From NCBI RefSeq assembly GCF_037975245.1, contig NC_092569.1, positions 11,899,001-11,932,500 on the forward strand: DNA of 33,500 bases. Reading direction: 5' to 3'. A model generated the notes under the pieces. That model was not told the origin of the DNA and searched no databases. It saw nothing but the letters and a program-made list of their open reading frames with translations. The translations under genes and the position numbers were made by a program. The DNA is from Apostichopus japonicus. Taxonomy: Eukaryota > Echinodermata > Holothuroidea > Aspidochirotida > Stichopodidae. This document shows positions 32,896-33,500 of this stretch, piece after piece; the stretch's first letter is position 1, and the number at the start of each line of letters is the position of its first letter.

Positions 32896-33062
32896 GATGG
32901 ATGGATGGATGGATGGACGGACGGACGGACGGACGGACGGACGGACGGACGGACGGACGGACGGACGGACGGACGGACGGACGGACGGACGGACGGACGG
33001 ACGGACGGACGGACGGACGGACGGACGGACGGACGGACGGACGGACGGACGGACGGACGGAC
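32896..33062 (+). repeat. (GGAT)n(GGAC)n tetranucleotide microsatellite
   Basis: About five GGAT units pass directly into about 36 near-perfect GGAC units. The four-base period gives the same Asp-Gly-Arg-Thr type repeat in all plus frames and Arg-Pro-Ser-Val on the minus strand, which explains the four overlapping frames here. The number of uninterrupted GGAC units suggests active length change. Confidence 0.97.
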
Positions 33063-33500
33063 ACTAAGCTTTCCAAACGCCCATGGGCCTTATTGTAGCT
33101 GGTAAACTATATGTAGCCTATATAAATGTCTTGTTCATATAATTGTTTTGAATGGCTGTATAAGTTCTTCATCGTGGACTTATAGATCGGCGTACCGGCC
33201 ATCGGGGTACAAGACGACCCTGTGTAGCCGCCCTCCTGTGGTGACATTTACAAGCTTGCATCTTCAGCGTGGTGATTAGCTTTTATTTTCAGTCGAGAGC
33301 TCGCCACAAAAAATTATTATAGAGGTTCATAGCCATATTGAAGGGGAACTTGTTTTTCAAGAATTAGTATAGAGGGTTTTATTTTCTTGTCTATTTTTGT
33401 TCTTGACATGATCATGGATTAATGATTGACGGGGTATAGTTGATCCTAAGGCAGACAGACAGACACACACGAAACAGAACGTGTTCAGGCTATATATACT
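33063..33500. other. Non-coding, no gene seen
   Basis: No gene recognised. A short CAGA/CACA simple repeat lies near 33451-33470. Confidence 0.5.

Noticed and set aside
32840-33105. Overlapping Asp-Gly-Arg-Thr and Arg-Pro-Ser-Val repeat frames
   Set aside because: They are a direct consequence of a four-base repeat, which gives the same peptide in every frame of a strand.

Overview
This window is non-coding, repeat-rich eukaryotic DNA. It is AT-rich and shows no bacterial gene organisation. It holds long (TA)n and compound trinucleotide microsatellites, several satellite or minisatellite arrays, tRNA-derived SINE-like sequences, a LINE 3' fragment and non-autonomous DNA transposons. The palindrome TAGGCCTA (5 exact copies) and the frequent 'taggcctata' and 'gtacggta' word style remind me of marine deuterostome invertebrates, most likely an echinoderm. 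That placement is an impression from word usage, not proof. I found no intact protein-coding gene and no convincing exon. The long open frames are by-products of period-3 or period-4 simple repeats, or are short random frames.

Layout. 1-4.0 kb: unannotated DNA with G-rich tracts at 1-40 and 1590-1634 and short AAT microsatellites. 4.0-5.2 kb: a three-copy 29-bp minisatellite and a ~400-bp segment bounded by a 26-bp inverted repeat (25/26 matching), a MITE candidate. 6.3-7.9 kb: two direct copies of a ~280-bp dispersed repeat, with a minus-strand tRNA-derived SINE between them. 10.0-10.2 kb and 20.4-20.6 kb: long (TA)n tracts carrying copies of one SINE-like 3'-end motif. 12.5-13.0 kb: 3' end of a CR1/L2-like LINE (C-terminal ORF2 fragment, 3' hairpin, TGTTA tail). 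15.7-15.8 kb: a degenerate tRNA-like promoter on the minus strand. 17.2-18.1 kb: a perfect 163-bp tandem duplication and an ~18.7-copy 25-bp minisatellite. 18.7-19.9 kb: old diverged duplications. 23.9-28.6 kb: a satellite cluster of four unrelated arrays (74 bp x 2.7, 122 bp x 8, 71 bp x 20.7, and a 580-bp trinucleotide mosaic). 30.6-31.9 kb: a 1,245-bp non-autonomous hAT-like transposon with an exact 8-bp target-site duplication. A 374-bp related element is nested inside it, and the two share a subterminal module. 32.2-33.1 kb: a TCCCC tract and a GGAT/GGAC tetranucleotide array.

No operon, pathway or defence system is visible, and I do not see a new gene-based system. The most informative signals are the nested hAT pair, the SINE body with two predicted stable tetraloop hairpins, the recurrent SINE tail/(TA)n association, and the higher-order structure in the satellites. 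All calls come from reading the sequence by eye. Family names for mobile elements are inferred from architecture, not from a database search.
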